From positions 2,046,001 through 2,110,000 of the forward strand of contig KB899087.1 of the NCBI GenBank assembly GCA_000378025.1: 64,000 nucleotides of DNA, in the 5' to 3' direction. This DNA comes from Xanthobacteraceae bacterium 501b. GTDB taxonomy: Bacteria; Pseudomonadota; Alphaproteobacteria; Rhizobiales; Xanthobacteraceae. Under the pieces are notes generated by a model. The model had not been told where the DNA came from. It searched no databases and saw only the letters and a program-made list of their open reading frames with translations. The position numbers and the translations under genes are program-made. Below, one piece after another: positions 1-9,421 of this stretch (positions within the stretch are counted from its first letter, which is position 1; each line of letters begins with the position of its first letter).

Positions 1-337
1 CGGGCGGGCGGTGATGGTCTCATCCGGCGCGGCACACAAGGCGCGGCCGTTCTGGGGGCCCTACGCCGTCACCAAGGCGGCGGTGGAAGTGCTGGCGCGC
101 ACCTGGGCGGCGGAGGTGGAGAACATTTCCAGCCTGAAGATCAACCTGATCAATCCGGGACCCATCCGCACCCGCATGCGCGCCAAAGCGTTCCCGAGCG
201 AAGACCCGAACACGCTGCCCACCCCCGAAGAGGTGGCGCGGGCGATCCTCGCCCTGTGCCTGCCAAGCTTTGAGGAAACCGGCCGTCTCTACGACTTTCC
301 CACGCAGCGGCTCATGTCTTTCAACCATCCATCATGA
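1..337 (+). CDS. Short-chain dehydrogenase/reductase, C-terminal part (cut by window start)
   Basis: Open reading frame running in from the left edge and ending in TGA at 335-337. The visible part carries the SDR active-site signature: a serine in the VSSGAAH stretch, then YAVTK (Tyr-x-x-x-Lys catalytic pair) and the following NLINPGPIRT segment, which matches the N/PG motif after the sixth beta strand. The NAD(P)-binding glycine motif lies upstream of the window, so cofactor preference and substrate cannot be judged. The C-terminus resembles the YciK/oxidoreductase-type SDRs with a short tail. The next gene starts about 30 bp downstream on the same strand, but the pair has no obvious functional link. 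Family assignment is firm; function is open. Confidence 0.85.
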   Translation, partial: GRAVMVSSGAAHKARPFWGPYAVTKAAVEVLARTWAAEVENISSLKINLINPGPIRTRMRAKAFPSEDPNTLPTPEEVARAILALCLPSFEETGRLYDFPTQRLMSFNHPS

Positions 338-368
338 GTGTCCCGGATACGCCAAAGGCCGAGCTTCA

Positions 369-1541
369 TTGAACATTCTGATCGCGACCAACCATCTTGC
401 TCTCTATGGTGGCTCTGAAATCGTCTGCCTGGAAATGGCGGAATACTTCAAGAGCCGCGGCCACCGGCTAACCGTCTTCGCGAGCGTGGCGGCGGCCCCA
501 ATGGCCGACATATTCGGGTCCCGCCTTGGCGTGAAAATCGTCACAGATCCGCGCGAGATCGCCCCTTTCCGCTATGACCTCGCCTATATTCAGCATCAGG
601 TTGCCGGGCTGTTCGATTACAGACGCGATGCCCATTCGCTGGAAAAAACCGCCTTCGTCTTCGGCAAGCTGGGTCGAAGGAGTTTCATGGAAAGCGGCGG
701 TTGGCGCCATGATCGCGTGCTTGCAGATGCGTATTTCGCCAATTCAGAAGAGACGGCGAACAGCCTGCGCGGAGCGGGCGTTCAGGCGCCCATCACGGTC
801 TTCCACAACGCCGCGCCAGCGGCGTTTTTTCGGCCGTCCTCTGCGACCCAAGGCACCCTGAGGACGATCACCCTCATTTCCAACCACAACGACCCCGAAC
901 TTATGGGGGCGATAGACCGCCTGGCACTGGACCATAAAGTTCAGCGCATCGGCCTCAGGCAAGGCCGGCAGGCGATGGTGACGCCCGTCGTCATCCACGC
1001 GAGCGATCTCATCGTCAGCATCGGCAAGAGCGCCCCCTACGCTCTGGCGGGCGGAGTGCCGGTCTTCGTCTATGACCATTTCGGGGGCCCGGGCTATCTG
1101 ACCCATGACAATTTTGACCGCGCAGCCCGCTTCAACTTTAGCGGCAGATGCTGCGAACGTCGGCTTGATGCCGCAGCCCTGGCAAAGGAGATCGTTGATG
1201 GTTACGCTCGCGGCCGCGCCTTCATCGGGGAACTGGGTGCCAAGGGACTCGCGCGTTACCGGCTAGAGCCCTATCTCGACGCCATGCTGGCTACAGTGCC
1301 GAGCGACAACGCGGCCCGAGCAGCGCATTTGGCCGCAGACCCGATGATCGCTCAGGAGCGACTTCTCGCCACTTATGTGCAAAGCCAATCGATGGAAGCG
1401 CATGACAGCCGAAACCGCCCGGAACGGCGTCTCGGCCGAACGATAAAGTACACGCTTATCGCTGCCCGGCGACAGGGGGCTCTCATCGCTCGAAAGGGCC
1501 TGCGGCTATTTTCTGGACTGGCTCAGTCCTTCTCGGCGTAG
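369..1541 (+). CDS. Glycosyltransferase (GT4-like), putative
   Basis: About 390 residues when started at TTG 369; the frame is open further upstream, but the glycosyltransferase fold begins here with [19 protein letters not shown], the typical first strand plus GGSE loop of GT-B enzymes that act on nucleotide-sugar donors. A Rossmann-like second half is recognisable ([13 protein letters not shown], then [20 protein letters not shown], where the donor-binding loop is expected). There is no signal peptide or membrane segment, so it is cytoplasmic. It follows the SDR gene after about 30 bp and its last 19 bp overlap the converging der gene. The start codon is uncertain: no strong ribosome-binding site is visible before TTG 369. 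Acceptor and donor cannot be deduced; a polysaccharide or lipid glycosylation role is only inferred. Confidence 0.7.
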   Translation: MNILIATNHLALYGGSEIVCLEMAEYFKSRGHRLTVFASVAAAPMADIFGSRLGVKIVTDPREIAPFRYDLAYIQHQVAGLFDYRRDAHSLEKTAFVFGKLGRRSFMESGGWRHDRVLADAYFANSEETANSLRGAGVQAPITVFHNAAPAAFFRPSSATQGTLRTITLISNHNDPELMGAIDRLALDHKVQRIGLRQGRQAMVTPVVIHASDLIVSIGKSAPYALAGGVPVFVYDHFGGPGYLTHDNFDRAARFNFSGRCCERRLDAAALAKEIVDGYARGRAFIGELGAKGLARYRLEPYLDAMLATVPSDNAARAAHLAADPMIAQERLLATYVQSQSMEAHDSRNRPERRLGRTIKYTLIAARRQGALIARKGLRLFSGLAQSFSA

Positions 1542-2863
1542 GGATTGTCCTTCTCGCGCAGCGTGAGCCGGATAGGTACGCCGGGCAGGTCGAAACTGGC
1601 GCGTAGATTATTCACGAGATAGCGCACATAGCTCTCGGGGAGCGCGTCGGCGCGCGAGCAGAACAGCACGAAGCTCGGCGGCCGGGCCTTGGGCTGCGTA
1701 ATGTAGCGCAGCTTGATGCGGCGACCCGAAACGGCCGGCGGCGGATGCTGGTCAGTGGTCTCGATCAGCCAGCGGTTCAGCGGATTGGTGGCGACGCGGC
1801 GGTTCCACACCTCGTGCGCCTGCTGCACGGCACGCACCAGACGGTCGAGCCCCTCGCCGGTGAGACCTGACACCAGCACCACCGGCGCGCCCTTGACCTG
1901 CGAGAGCCGATCATCGGCCTCCTCGCGCATGCGGGTGACGAAGCCCTGCTGATCCTTGACTAGGTCGGACTTGGAAATCGCCAGAACAACCGCCCGGCCC
2001 TCGCGCTCGACGAGATCGGCGATACGCAGGTCCTGCTCCTCGAAAGGATGGGTGGCGTCCATCAGCACGATGACGACTTCAGCGAAGCGGGCGGCGCGCA
2101 GTCCGTCAGCGACGGAGAGCTTTTCCAGCTTGTCTTCAATCCGGGCGCGCTTGCGCATGCCGGCGGTATCGAAGACCCGAAGTTCCACCCCGTGACGCTC
2201 TATATCGACCGCGATCGAGTCGCGGGTGATACCCGCTTCCGGCCCAGTGAGCAGCCGATCCTCGCCGAGAAGCGCGTTGATCAGCGTGGACTTGCCGGCA
2301 TTCGGGCGCCCGAGCACAGCGACGCGGATACGCCGTCCGGCCTCGGATTCTTCCTCTTCATCGCCCTCGTCTGGCACACACAGCGCCAACGCACGGAGGA
2401 GATCGCCCATGCCGTCGCCATGCTCGGCGGAAAGCTCCACCGGCTCGCCGAGACCCAAGGCATAGGCATCCAGCGTGCCGCTTTCGGAGCCCTTCGCCTC
2501 GGCCTTGTTGGCAACGAGAATGGTGTGCTTGCCGGAGCGGCGGGCGAGTTCGCCAAAGGAGCGGTCGCTTGGCGTGATACCAGCCTTGGCGTCGATCATG
2601 AACAGCAGCACATCGGCATCAGCGATGGCGGCCTCGGTCTGCGCGCGCATGCGGCCTTCAAGCGATTCCGCCTTGGCCTCCTCCAGCCCCGCCGTATCAA
2701 TGATGCGGAAGGACAGGTGGCCTAGCCGAGCGTCGCCCTCGCGCCGGTCACGGGTCACGCCAGGCCTGTCGTCGACCAGCGCCAGGCGCTTGCCGACAAG
2801 ACGGTTAAACAGCGTCGACTTGCCGACATTCGGCCGGCCGACGATCGCGACGGTCATCGTCAT
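1523..2863 (-). CDS. der: Ribosome biogenesis GTPase Der (EngA)
   Basis: 446 residues with two tandem GTPase domains, the hallmark of Der. The first P-loop GRPNVGKST is at residues 9-17 with DTAG at 56-59 and NKAE at 119-122; the second, GRPNAGKST, is at about 185-193 with its own DTAG and SKSD. The last about 90 residues form the KH-like domain that binds 23S rRNA. Der assists 50S subunit maturation and is essential in most bacteria. ATG 2863 begins MTMTVAIVG, directly at the first beta strand. It is the last gene of a minus-strand group with the YfgM-like gene and a small lipoprotein gene, an order close to the common yfgM-bamB-der arrangement. Its 3' end overlaps the glycosyltransferase gene by 19 bp. 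Confidence 0.97.
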   Translation of the reverse strand: MTMTVAIVGRPNVGKSTLFNRLVGKRLALVDDRPGVTRDRREGDARLGHLSFRIIDTAGLEEAKAESLEGRMRAQTEAAIADADVLLFMIDAKAGITPSDRSFGELARRSGKHTILVANKAEAKGSESGTLDAYALGLGEPVELSAEHGDGMGDLLRALALCVPDEGDEEEESEAGRRIRVAVLGRPNAGKSTLINALLGEDRLLTGPEAGITRDSIAVDIERHGVELRVFDTAGMRKRARIEDKLEKLSVADGLRAARFAEVVIVLMDATHPFEEQDLRIADLVEREGRAVVLAISKSDLVKDQQGFVTRMREEADDRLSQVKGAPVVLVSGLTGEGLDRLVRAVQQAHEVWNRRVATNPLNRWLIETTDQHPPPAVSGRRIKLRYITQPKARPPSFVLFCSRADALPESYVRYLVNNLRASFDLPGVPIRLTLREKDNPYAEKD

Positions 2864-2893
2864 GGAAGGGATGGGCCTCCGCGCCCGTCAGCT

Positions 2894-3196
2894 CTATTCC
2901 GCCGGGGCTGCGCCGGGACTGACGGCGGAAGCCGCGCCCGCGGCCGGCGGCTCGTTCTGGTAGGGATTGTAGGCGGAATTCGCCGGCTGCGGCGGCGCCT
3001 GATTGTAATCGACACCGGGCACGCCTTCGGGAAACACCGGCTGACGAGCACCGGGCAACGGCTTTTCGCGCTCATTGAACGGGTTCAGCGTTTCAAGCGT
3101 CTCACAGCCGGCGGCCGCCAGCGTCAGGCCCAGCACTGGCAGCAGCAGAACGGCGCGGCGCAGGCGCGAGCGGAACATGGACGTCTCATTGCGCAT
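2894..3196 (-). CDS. Small proline-rich lipoprotein, function unknown
   Basis: About 100 residues. A positively charged N-terminus (RSRLRR), a hydrophobic stretch and a lipobox LAAAGC predict cleavage and lipidation at the cysteine. The mature part is short, low-complexity and rich in Pro, Asn and Ala (LNPFNEREKPLPG, YNQAPPQPAN). Two ATGs sit at 3202 and 3196; the GAGGAG ribosome-binding site touches the first, so the second is the better start. It lies between the YfgM-like gene and der, where many proteobacteria carry the much larger BamB lipoprotein. No beta-propeller repeats are present, so this is not BamB itself. An envelope role is inferred from location only. Confidence 0.7.
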   Translation of the reverse strand: MRNETSMFRSRLRRAVLLLPVLGLTLAAAGCETLETLNPFNEREKPLPGARQPVFPEGVPGVDYNQAPPQPANSAYNPYQNEPPAAGAASAVSPGAAPAE

Positions 3197-3206
3197 CAGC
3201 ATCTCC

Positions 3207-4013
3207 TCACGGCGCAGCGGGGGTGGCCGCCCCCGGCTCGGATGTCGGGGATGTCGAGGGCGCCGCAGCGGGCGCCTCGGGCGAAGCAGCAGCGGGAGCC
3301 GGAGCAGGTTCCGCCGCAGGCGGGGTGGTCTGTACCGGTGCGACAGACGCGGCGGGCGCCGGAACTGGCAGCGAGGAGGCCGCCAGCGTCCGCATCAGAT
3401 CCGCGCGGCGGCGCAGGCCGGGAGGCGTCTCGCCATCGCCAAGGATGGTGGTGAAGGTCGTGGTCGCGCCCGCATAGTCGCCCGCCTTGTACTGGGCGAG
3501 GCCGATGAGCTCGCGGGCGGAATGGCGGAATGCGCCCGCAGGAGTGTCGAGCGGCTTCATCCGTCCTTCGATGTCGGCAAGCGGGGCGGTATCGACCAGC
3601 AGCAGCGCGGCACGCACCTGGGCCACATTCTGCATCAGCGGGCTGATCGAGGCGTCGCGCGCCAGCGCGTCATAGTCGGCGACGGCTGTCGCTCGGTCGG
3701 TCTTGGCCAGTTCATCCGCGGCTTGGAAGCGCGCCAGAATGCGATAGCCGCGCGTGCCGTCCTTCTCCAAAGCGGCAAAGGCAGCCTCGGCCTCGGTGGT
3801 CTTGCCCTCGGCAGACAGCTTCATCGCCGCCTCGAACTGCGCGCCAGCGGCTTGGTCCTGCTGCAGGCGCCACCACTCATAGCCGCGCCACCCGGCGACA
3901 GCCACGACGATGAGCACGGCAAAGCCGATGAGGTAGGCGCCGTAGCGCGTCCACAGCCGACCGAAGCGCTCGCGGCGCAGGTCCTCGTCGATCTCGTTGA
4001 AGATGTCAGCCAT
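3207..4013 (-). CDS. YfgM-like tetratricopeptide-repeat membrane protein
   Basis: 268 residues. The start MADIFNEIDEDLRRERFGRL followed by one transmembrane helix (about residues 27-46, YLIGFAVLIVVAVAGW) and periplasmic TPR-like helices is the layout of the YfgM family (ancillary SecYEG translocon subunit; Tetratricopeptide repeat-like domain). YfgM helps periplasmic chaperones receive secreted proteins in E. coli; the same role here is inferred. The last about 65 residues are an Ala/Pro-rich low-complexity tail (repeated APAPAAAS-type runs), common in alphaproteobacterial members but of no known function. It is upstream of the small lipoprotein gene and der in one direction, in agreement with the conserved neighbourhood. 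Confidence 0.85.
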   Translation of the reverse strand: MADIFNEIDEDLRRERFGRLWTRYGAYLIGFAVLIVVAVAGWRGYEWWRLQQDQAAGAQFEAAMKLSAEGKTTEAEAAFAALEKDGTRGYRILARFQAADELAKTDRATAVADYDALARDASISPLMQNVAQVRAALLLVDTAPLADIEGRMKPLDTPAGAFRHSARELIGLAQYKAGDYAGATTTFTTILGDGETPPGLRRRADLMRTLAASSLPVPAPAASVAPVQTTPPAAEPAPAPAAASPEAPAAAPSTSPTSEPGAATPAAP

Positions 4014-4165
4014 GTCGCGTCCGTGGGCACTCGTCGGAAGGGCGCCGCAAGGAAGCGGGGCCGGTACTGGAAAGGGCCGCGTAAACTACCGATGCGGCTT
4101 CAACAAGGCAAATCGCGCGGCGACTGTGTATGCCGCTGCGCGCTTCCCCTGCACGTGCAAGAATT

Positions 4166-4987
4166 CTAGCTCTTTTTCGGGGCGTAGACATGCTCCGGGC
4201 CAGGGAAGCTGCGCGCCCGCACCTCGTTCGCATAGGCCTCCACCGCCGCGCCGATGGCAGGGCCGATATCGGCGAACTTCTTGACGAAGCGCGGCACGCG
4301 ATCGGACAGGCCGAGCATGTCCTCAAGAACAAGAATCTGTCCGTCGCAAGCGGGCGAGCCGCCGATGCCAATGGTGGGCGGCGCGACCTCCTCGGTGATC
4401 TGCCGGGCCAGCGGCTCAGAGATCGCCTCCAGGACGATAGAGAACGCGCCGGCCTCGGCAATCGAGCGGGCGTCGTCGAGAATCAGAGCTGCGCTCGCCT
4501 CGTCGCGGCCCAGCGCCTTGAAAGAGCCGAGCGTGTTTATCGCCTGCGGGGTAAGGCCGACATGGCCCATGACCGGCACGCCGCGATCGGCGAGAAAACG
4601 CACCGTCTCCGCCATGCGGCGCCCGCCTTCCAGCTTGACCGCGCCGGCGCCCGTCTCCTTCAGCACCCGCGCGGCGGTGGCGAAGGCCTGCTGCGGCGAG
4701 CCCTCATAGGAGCCGAAGGGCAGATCCACCACCACCAGCGCCCGTGCCGAGCCGCGCATGACCGCCTGCCCCTGCAGGATCATCATGTCGACCGTCACCG
4801 GCACGGTGGTTTCCATGCCGTGCATCACCATGCCGAGCGAATCGCCAACCAGCATGAAGTCGACATGCGGGTCGACGAGGCGGGCCGTGTGGGCGTGATA
4901 GGCGGTCAGCGAGACGATCGGCTCTCCGCCCTTGCGCGCCCTGATGTCGGGTGCGGTGAGGCGGCGGGCGGCGGACTGGACGGACAT
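4166..4987 (-). CDS. panB: 3-methyl-2-oxobutanoate hydroxymethyltransferase
   Basis: 273 residues, normal length for PanB. It transfers a hydroxymethyl group from 5,10-methylene-tetrahydrofolate to 2-oxoisovalerate to make ketopantoate, the first committed step of pantothenate and CoA synthesis. Visible landmarks: [14 protein letters not shown] near the N-terminus, the metal-binding VGDSLGMV and [11 protein letters not shown] segments, KLEGG, and the conserved GHVGLTPQ loop. It is a cytoplasmic enzyme with a Mg2+ site. No panC is seen in the window. It lies upstream of the yfgM-like/der group on the same strand with a 150-bp gap, so co-transcription is possible but not shown. Confidence 0.97.
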   Translation of the reverse strand: MSVQSAARRLTAPDIRARKGGEPIVSLTAYHAHTARLVDPHVDFMLVGDSLGMVMHGMETTVPVTVDMMILQGQAVMRGSARALVVVDLPFGSYEGSPQQAFATAARVLKETGAGAVKLEGGRRMAETVRFLADRGVPVMGHVGLTPQAINTLGSFKALGRDEASAALILDDARSIAEAGAFSIVLEAISEPLARQITEEVAPPTIGIGGSPACDGQILVLEDMLGLSDRVPRFVKKFADIGPAIGAAVEAYANEVRARSFPGPEHVYAPKKS

Positions 4988-5023
4988 GTCAGGCTGTTTC
5001 CTCGTTTTCTTGCAAGGGCTTGC

Positions 5024-5593
5024 TCAGCCCATTACCGGCACCCCAACGATATAGGGGTGGAACCAGAAAGTGAGGATGGCATAAAGCACAAGCCCGCCGC
5101 CGACCGCAACGAGGTCGCCCCACCAGTTGCCGGGGGCAACCGGCAGAGGCGCGGCGCGGCGCTTGGCCATGATCCGCAGCACCACCGCCCAGGCGAGGAT
5201 AACCACGGCGAGCGTCACCGTCGCGGCGTCGCCATTGGAGATGAGATGGGCCAGCGCCCAGGTCTTGATCGCCACCAGGAACGGGAACTTCAGGCGCGCT
5301 TTGATATGGCTCGGCACCAGCGCCGCCACCGCAAAGATGGACGCGAACAGCATCAACAGCAGCGCGAGATGGCGCAGGCCCACGGGCGGGTTGTAGAGCT
5401 GGGCCGGGCCTTCCGCACGCCACTGGCCAAAACCATAGGCGATCATCAGCACGCCGATAATCGCGAGCACGCCGTGCACGATCCGGTAGGTGGTGACGCC
5501 GAATTGTTCCGTCAACGCCGTGCCCATCTTGCGCCGCGCGGCGACGATGTGAATGGCAACGAACAGGGCAAGCCCCGCCAGCATCAGGATCAT
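5024..5593 (-). CDS. NnrU-family integral membrane protein
   Basis: 189 residues with about five or six hydrophobic helices (MILMLAGLALFVAIHIVAA at the start, then GVLAIIGVLMIAYGFG, LALLLMLFASIFAVAALVP and two C-terminal helices). The family members NnrU and the N-terminal part of 15-cis-zeta-carotene isomerase share the His in the first helix and the HLISNGDAA stretch, both present here. NnrU was described in denitrifying rhizobia, but most members occur without denitrification genes and have no defined activity; haem binding is suspected from the Z-ISO relative. It lies 36 bp upstream of panB on the same strand. Family call firm, role unknown. Confidence 0.85.
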   Translation of the reverse strand: MILMLAGLALFVAIHIVAARRKMGTALTEQFGVTTYRIVHGVLAIIGVLMIAYGFGQWRAEGPAQLYNPPVGLRHLALLLMLFASIFAVAALVPSHIKARLKFPFLVAIKTWALAHLISNGDAATVTLAVVILAWAVVLRIMAKRRAAPLPVAPGNWWGDLVAVGGGLVLYAILTFWFHPYIVGVPVMG

Positions 5594-5801
5594 GATCGTG
5601 CTCCCCGGTGTGCGATGGCGCGCACGCTAGATCGTTTCCAATCGCCGCGCCATCCGGGCGAGGTCCGACTTTTTGTCCGGGGCATCGGAGGCGAGCATCA
5701 TCGGGTCCCGCCGGGATGTGTAAACCATAAGAGGGGACACCCCTCCCGTACCCTAGGGGGGCGTGTCAGAATGATGACGCCGTCGGTTGGGGGGAACCGG
5801 A

Positions 5802-6503
5802 ATGAAAGCCGTGCTGGTGATTCTCGCACTGGGTCTATTGCTCGCCCTCGCTCCACCGGCGCGCGCGCAGGGCGTCGTGGCCACGGCCACCGGCGCGCCG
5901 ACGGTAACGGAGCTGGGTGAAGCGGCTCGCAGCGATGTCGCGCTGGCCACGGTCGCGGCGCCGCCGGAGATGAGCCCGCCTTCGGTCGCCACCCCGGGGG
6001 CGCTTTCCGCCCCCGCCCTGTCAACCACGCCGCAGACGATCCTCTCTCCTACGGTGCCTGCTGCTCTGGCACCTGCCGCACCCGCAACGCAGGCGGCGTC
6101 CATCGGGGACCCTTCCGGTCCACTGGAGGCAACCCCGCCACCGCCCGATGTGCGGGTGGAGGTCAGCCTTTCCAAGCAGCGCATGGTGGTGTCGGTGGCG
6201 GGGGTCGAGCGCCATGCCTGGCCGGTTTCGACTGCCCGGAAGGGTTATCGCACGCCCCTCGGCACCTACCGGCCCGAGCGCATGCACAAGCGCTATTTCT
6301 CGCGCAAATATGACAACGCGCCGATGCCCTATGCGATCTTCTTCCACAGGGGCTGGGCGATCCACGGCACCAATGCTATCGGCCGGCTCGGCCGCCCCGC
6401 CTCGCATGGCTGCGTGCGGCTGCATCCTGGCAATGCCAAAGCGCTGTTCGCCATTGTCAGCCAGTATGGCCGCGCCAACACGCACATCATCGTCGTCCGC
6501 TGA
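5802..6503 (+). CDS. Secreted L,D-transpeptidase (YkuD domain)
   Basis: 233 residues from ATG 5802, chosen because a G-rich ribosome-binding site (GGGGGGAA) lies 5 bp before it and a classical signal peptide follows (MKAVLVILALGLLLALAPPARA, cleavage near AQG). An Ala/Pro/Thr-rich spacer of about 90 residues leads to a YkuD domain in the last about 110 residues. The catalytic block is intact: IHGTN with the conserved His, then SHGCVRL with the nucleophilic Cys. Such enzymes make 3-3 cross-links in peptidoglycan or attach proteins to it in the periplasm. It is divergent from the NnrU gene, whose start lies about 210 bp away, and converges with prfC. Confidence 0.93.
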   Translation: MKAVLVILALGLLLALAPPARAQGVVATATGAPTVTELGEAARSDVALATVAAPPEMSPPSVATPGALSAPALSTTPQTILSPTVPAALAPAAPATQAASIGDPSGPLEATPPPPDVRVEVSLSKQRMVVSVAGVERHAWPVSTARKGYRTPLGTYRPERMHKRYFSRKYDNAPMPYAIFFHRGWAIHGTNAIGRLGRPASHGCVRLHPGNAKALFAIVSQYGRANTHIIVVR

Positions 6504-6527
6504 AGGCGACCGCGTGTGCGGCGGGGA

Positions 6528-8135
6528 TCAGCCGGTCTTTTTCACGTCTTTCACATCGGTGAACACGATGCCCGGCCAGCGGTCACCGGTGTAGCCGATC
6601 ATGAAGGCCGAGGGGCTGAGGAAGACGAGGTCGCCATCAAGGTCGTCAGCGGTGGAAAGCCGGTTGCCGGCAGCGAAGTCGTCGAGCTTCTTCGGGTCTT
6701 CCGAGGACACCCAGCGGGCGAGCTGGAACTCCGACATGTCGAAGCCGACTTCCAGCCCGTATTCGGCCTCCAGCCGGTTCTTCAGCACGTCAAGCTGCAG
6801 CGGGCCGACCACGCCGACCAGCGCCGGCGAGCCGTCGGTGGGGCGGAACACCTGCACCACGCCCTCCTCGGCCATTTCCTGCAGCGCCTGCTTCAACTTC
6901 TTGGCCTTCATCGCGTCCGGCAGCTTCACCCGGCGCAGGATTTCCGGCGCGAAGGAGGGAACGCCGATGAAGTTGATGTCCTCGCCCTCAGTCAGCGTAT
7001 CGCCGATGCGCAGATTGCCATGGTTGGGAATGCCCACCACGTCGCCGGCATAAGCTTCCTCGGCAAGCTGGCGGTCCTGAGCGAAGAAGAACTGCGGCGT
7101 AGCGAGGCCCATCGGCTTGCCGGTCCGGACCAGCTTCGCCTTCATACCGCGCTGCAGCCTGCCCGAGCAGAGGCGGGCAAAGGCGATGCGGTCGCGATGG
7201 TTCGGATCCATATTCGCCTGGATCTTGAACACGAAGGCGGTCATGCGCGGCTCTTCCGCTTCGACGCGGCGCTTGTCCGCCTGCTGCGCGCGCGGCGGCG
7301 GGGCGTAGCGGCCAAGCCCTTCGAGCAGATCACCGACGCCGAAATTGCGCAGCGCCGAGCCGAAATAAACCGGCGTTAGATGCCCTTCGAGAAAGGCTTT
7401 CAGCTCGAACGGGTTGCACACTTCGCGCACCAGCCCGAGTTCCTCCGCCAGCGTCTCCTCCTTGAGGGTGACGTTCAGCGCAGCGATGTCGGTCATGCTC
7501 ATCTGCCGCAGCGGGCCGGTCTTGCCCTCGTCGCCATCGAGCAGCCGCATGCCGCCGGTGGCGATGTCCATGGTGCCGACGAAATCCCGCCCCTGCCCGA
7601 CCGGCCATGTCATGGGCGTGGTGTCGAGCGCCAGCGTCTTCTCGATCTCGTCGAGAATCTCGAACGGGTCGCGGCTCTCGCGGTCCATCTTGTTGATGAA
7701 GGTGATGATTGGGATATCGCGCAGGCGACACACTTCCAGCAGCTTGCGGGTACGCGCCTCGATGCCCTTGGCCGCGTCGATCACCATCACCGCCGCGTCG
7801 ACCGCGGTCAGGGTGCGGTAGGTATCCTCCGAGAAGTCCTCATGGCCCGGCGTGTCCAGCAGGTTGAACACATGGCCGTTGAACTCGAAGGTCATCACCG
7901 AGGTCGCGACCGAGATGCCGCGCTCGCGCTCGATCGCCATCCAGTCCGAGCGCGTGGAGCGCCGGTCTTTCTTAGCCCGCACCTGACCGGCAAGCTGGAT
8001 CGCGCCCCCGAACAGCAGCAGCTTCTCGGTCAGCGTGGTTTTGCCCGCATCCGGGTGCGAGATGATCGCGAAGGTACGCCGGCGCGCCACCTCGGTGGCG
8101 ATAGGCGATGCGGCGGAATTGGAGAGAGCGTTCAT
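6528..8135 (-). CDS. prfC: Peptide chain release factor 3
   Basis: 535 residues from ATG 8135; the frame is open further upstream, but MNALSNSAASPIATEVARRRTFAIISHPDAGKTT is the usual RF3 beginning. RF3 is the GTPase that removes RF1/RF2 from the ribosome after peptide release. G1 SHPDAGKTT, switch II DTPGHEDFSEDTYR and NKMD (G4) are all present, followed by domain II and the RF3-specific C-terminal domain (FFFAQDRQLAEEAYAGDVVGIPNHGN, VGPLQLDVLKNRLEAEYG). RF3 is distinguished from EF-G by the short domain arrangement and the VFRPTDGSPALVGVVGPLQ block. It converges with the L,D-transpeptidase gene; 190 bp separate its start from the ArsC-like gene upstream. Confidence 0.97.
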   Translation of the reverse strand: MNALSNSAASPIATEVARRRTFAIISHPDAGKTTLTEKLLLFGGAIQLAGQVRAKKDRRSTRSDWMAIERERGISVATSVMTFEFNGHVFNLLDTPGHEDFSEDTYRTLTAVDAAVMVIDAAKGIEARTRKLLEVCRLRDIPIITFINKMDRESRDPFEILDEIEKTLALDTTPMTWPVGQGRDFVGTMDIATGGMRLLDGDEGKTGPLRQMSMTDIAALNVTLKEETLAEELGLVREVCNPFELKAFLEGHLTPVYFGSALRNFGVGDLLEGLGRYAPPPRAQQADKRRVEAEEPRMTAFVFKIQANMDPNHRDRIAFARLCSGRLQRGMKAKLVRTGKPMGLATPQFFFAQDRQLAEEAYAGDVVGIPNHGNLRIGDTLTEGEDINFIGVPSFAPEILRRVKLPDAMKAKKLKQALQEMAEEGVVQVFRPTDGSPALVGVVGPLQLDVLKNRLEAEYGLEVGFDMSEFQLARWVSSEDPKKLDDFAAGNRLSTADDLDGDLVFLSPSAFMIGYTGDRWPGIVFTDVKDVKKTG

Positions 8136-8328
8136 GCAGGCGGATGTGGCAGGGAAGCCGCGCCGGATCAAGGGGTGGCGGCGCTGTTCCGTTGGCCCGC
8201 CGTCCCAGCCGGCCACTTCCCTTTCGGCCATCCCGGCCGCTGCGCCGCCAAGCGCCCGGATGGCTCTCCATTCGGGTGATGATCCCGGATCGCCCTGAAG
8301 GCCTTCCGGATAACGAGCCGAACGGCGC

Positions 8329-8682
8329 TCAACCGAACTGCTTCTCGTAAGCCTCCAGCCTGAAACCGACCAGCAACGTGCCATCGACATCGAGCACCGG
8401 GCGCTTGATGAGGGAGGGCTGCGCCTGCATCAAGGCAACAGCCATCGCGGCGTCAATATCGGCCTTCTCCGTGTCGGAGAGCTTGCGGAAAGTGGTGCCG
8501 GCGCGGTTGAGGAGGACCTCCCAGCCGACCTTGCCGGCCCATGCCTTCAGGTGTGCCTCATCAATGCCAGCGGTCTTGTAGTCGTGGAAATCATAGGCGA
8601 CGCCGCGCCCGTCCAGCCAGGCGCGCGCCTTCTTCATCGTGTCGCAATTCTTGATGCCGTAGATCGTGACGCTCACACCCAT
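8329..8682 (-). CDS. ArsC/Spx-family reductase (YffB type)
   Basis: 117 residues of the thioredoxin-like ArsC fold: TIYGIKNCDTMKKARAWLD contains the single active-site Cys, followed by YDFHDYK, LLNRAGTTFRKLS and the C-terminal SLIKRPVLDVDG. These match the YffB/ArsC-like small reductases rather than true arsenate reductases, which carry an Arg triad in another context; arsenate activity should not be assumed. Glutathione-linked reductase activity is the common guess for the family. Start choice: AGGAG directly abuts ATG 8682, so GTG 8676 may be the real start with better spacing. No arsenic genes are nearby. Confidence 0.85.
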   Translation of the reverse strand: MGVSVTIYGIKNCDTMKKARAWLDGRGVAYDFHDYKTAGIDEAHLKAWAGKVGWEVLLNRAGTTFRKLSDTEKADIDAAMAVALMQAQPSLIKRPVLDVDGTLLVGFRLEAYEKQFG

Positions 8683-8755
8683 CTCCTCGCACTGCCGCCC
8701 CCGTCATAACGGGGACGGCCCGGGGTTTGAAGGGTCAGACGCGGCCGCGCTTGGC

Positions 8756-8977
8756 TCAGTTGGCCGTCGCTGCGCCGATCGCGCCGCCGGCCACCGCGCC
8801 GATGCCCGCGCCCCAGGCGGCGCCGGTGCCGCCGCCGGCAATGCCGCCGATCACCGCGCCGGTGCCGGCGCCGATCAGCGCGCCTGTGCCAGTGCGGCGT
8901 TGAGTGTTGGAACAGCCCGCCGCGACGAGCGCGACAATGGCGACAGCCGTGAGCTTGATGGCAACGGATCTGGACAT
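8756..8977 (-). CDS. Small glycine-zipper lipoprotein
   Basis: 73 residues. N-terminal hydrophobic segment plus lipobox LVAAGC predicts an outer-membrane or periplasmic lipoprotein. The mature part is almost entirely a glycine zipper (GALIGAGTGAVIGGIAGGGTG and repeats of GxxxG), the motif of the YMGG/osmotically inducible OsmB/SlyB-type proteins that pack as membrane-associated helices. No enzymatic role is expected. It is monocistronic by spacing. Its low complexity makes finer assignment impossible. Confidence 0.8.
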   Translation of the reverse strand: MSRSVAIKLTAVAIVALVAAGCSNTQRRTGTGALIGAGTGAVIGGIAGGGTGAAWGAGIGAVAGGAIGAATAN

Positions 8978-9088
8978 CGGTCGATTCCCCCAAATGAAAT
9001 AGTGGAAGAAATTACCGCCGCCGCCTCGCGCTCACAATCGCGCGCTGCTAGGTATCATTGCGGAGAACAACCCAGCCGCGCATCGGCT

Positions 9089-9421
9089 TCAGCGCCAGCT
9101 GCGAACCCAGCGGCCCGGCTCATAGACCCATTGGCCGCGGCGCAGCACCCAGCGAGGACCGACGAACTCGAACCCGCGACGGCTCTCTTCCCAGTGGCCC
9201 GCTGTCCACACCCAGCCCTGGCGCGGCTTCCAGGCCCAATGCCCCGGCACCCATGTATACCCACGGCGCGGCGGCGGGCGCGGTTCACGGCGCGGGGTCG
9301 GCGGCCGGCTGGTCGGCGCCGATTGCGCCTGCGCTTCCTCCTGTGTCGCGATGCCGATCGGGACAGCCAGCAGCGCGAGAGCGGCTTTGAGAACAGATCG
9401 GCGCGAAGGCATGTCGGTCAC
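9089..9421 (-). CDS. Exported YXWGXW-repeat protein
   Basis: 110 residues starting with a Tat-like signal (PSRRSVLKAALALLAVPIG, cleavage near AQAQS). The mature part is Pro/Arg-rich and then carries repeated Trp-rich units: YTWVPGHWAW, WVWTAGHWEE, WVLRRGQWVYEPGRWV. This is the YXWGXW repeat pattern (x-W-x-x-G-x-W), found in exported proteins of Proteobacteria without a known function. The twin arginines suggest export of a folded protein, though its small size makes this odd. It is divergent from the SoxYZ-like carrier gene (156 bp between starts). Family call is supported by the repeats; role unknown. Confidence 0.75.
   Translation of the reverse strand: MTDMPSRRSVLKAALALLAVPIGIATQEEAQAQSAPTSRPPTPRREPRPPPRRGYTWVPGHWAWKPRQGWVWTAGHWEESRRGFEFVGPRWVLRRGQWVYEPGRWVRSWR

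Noticed and set aside
4130-5920. 596-codon plus-strand frame over panB and nnrU
   Set aside because: Antisense to two well-recognised genes, no family resemblance.
8329-8682. True arsenate reductase
   Set aside because: YffB-type features and no arsenic-resistance genes nearby; substrate should not be assumed.
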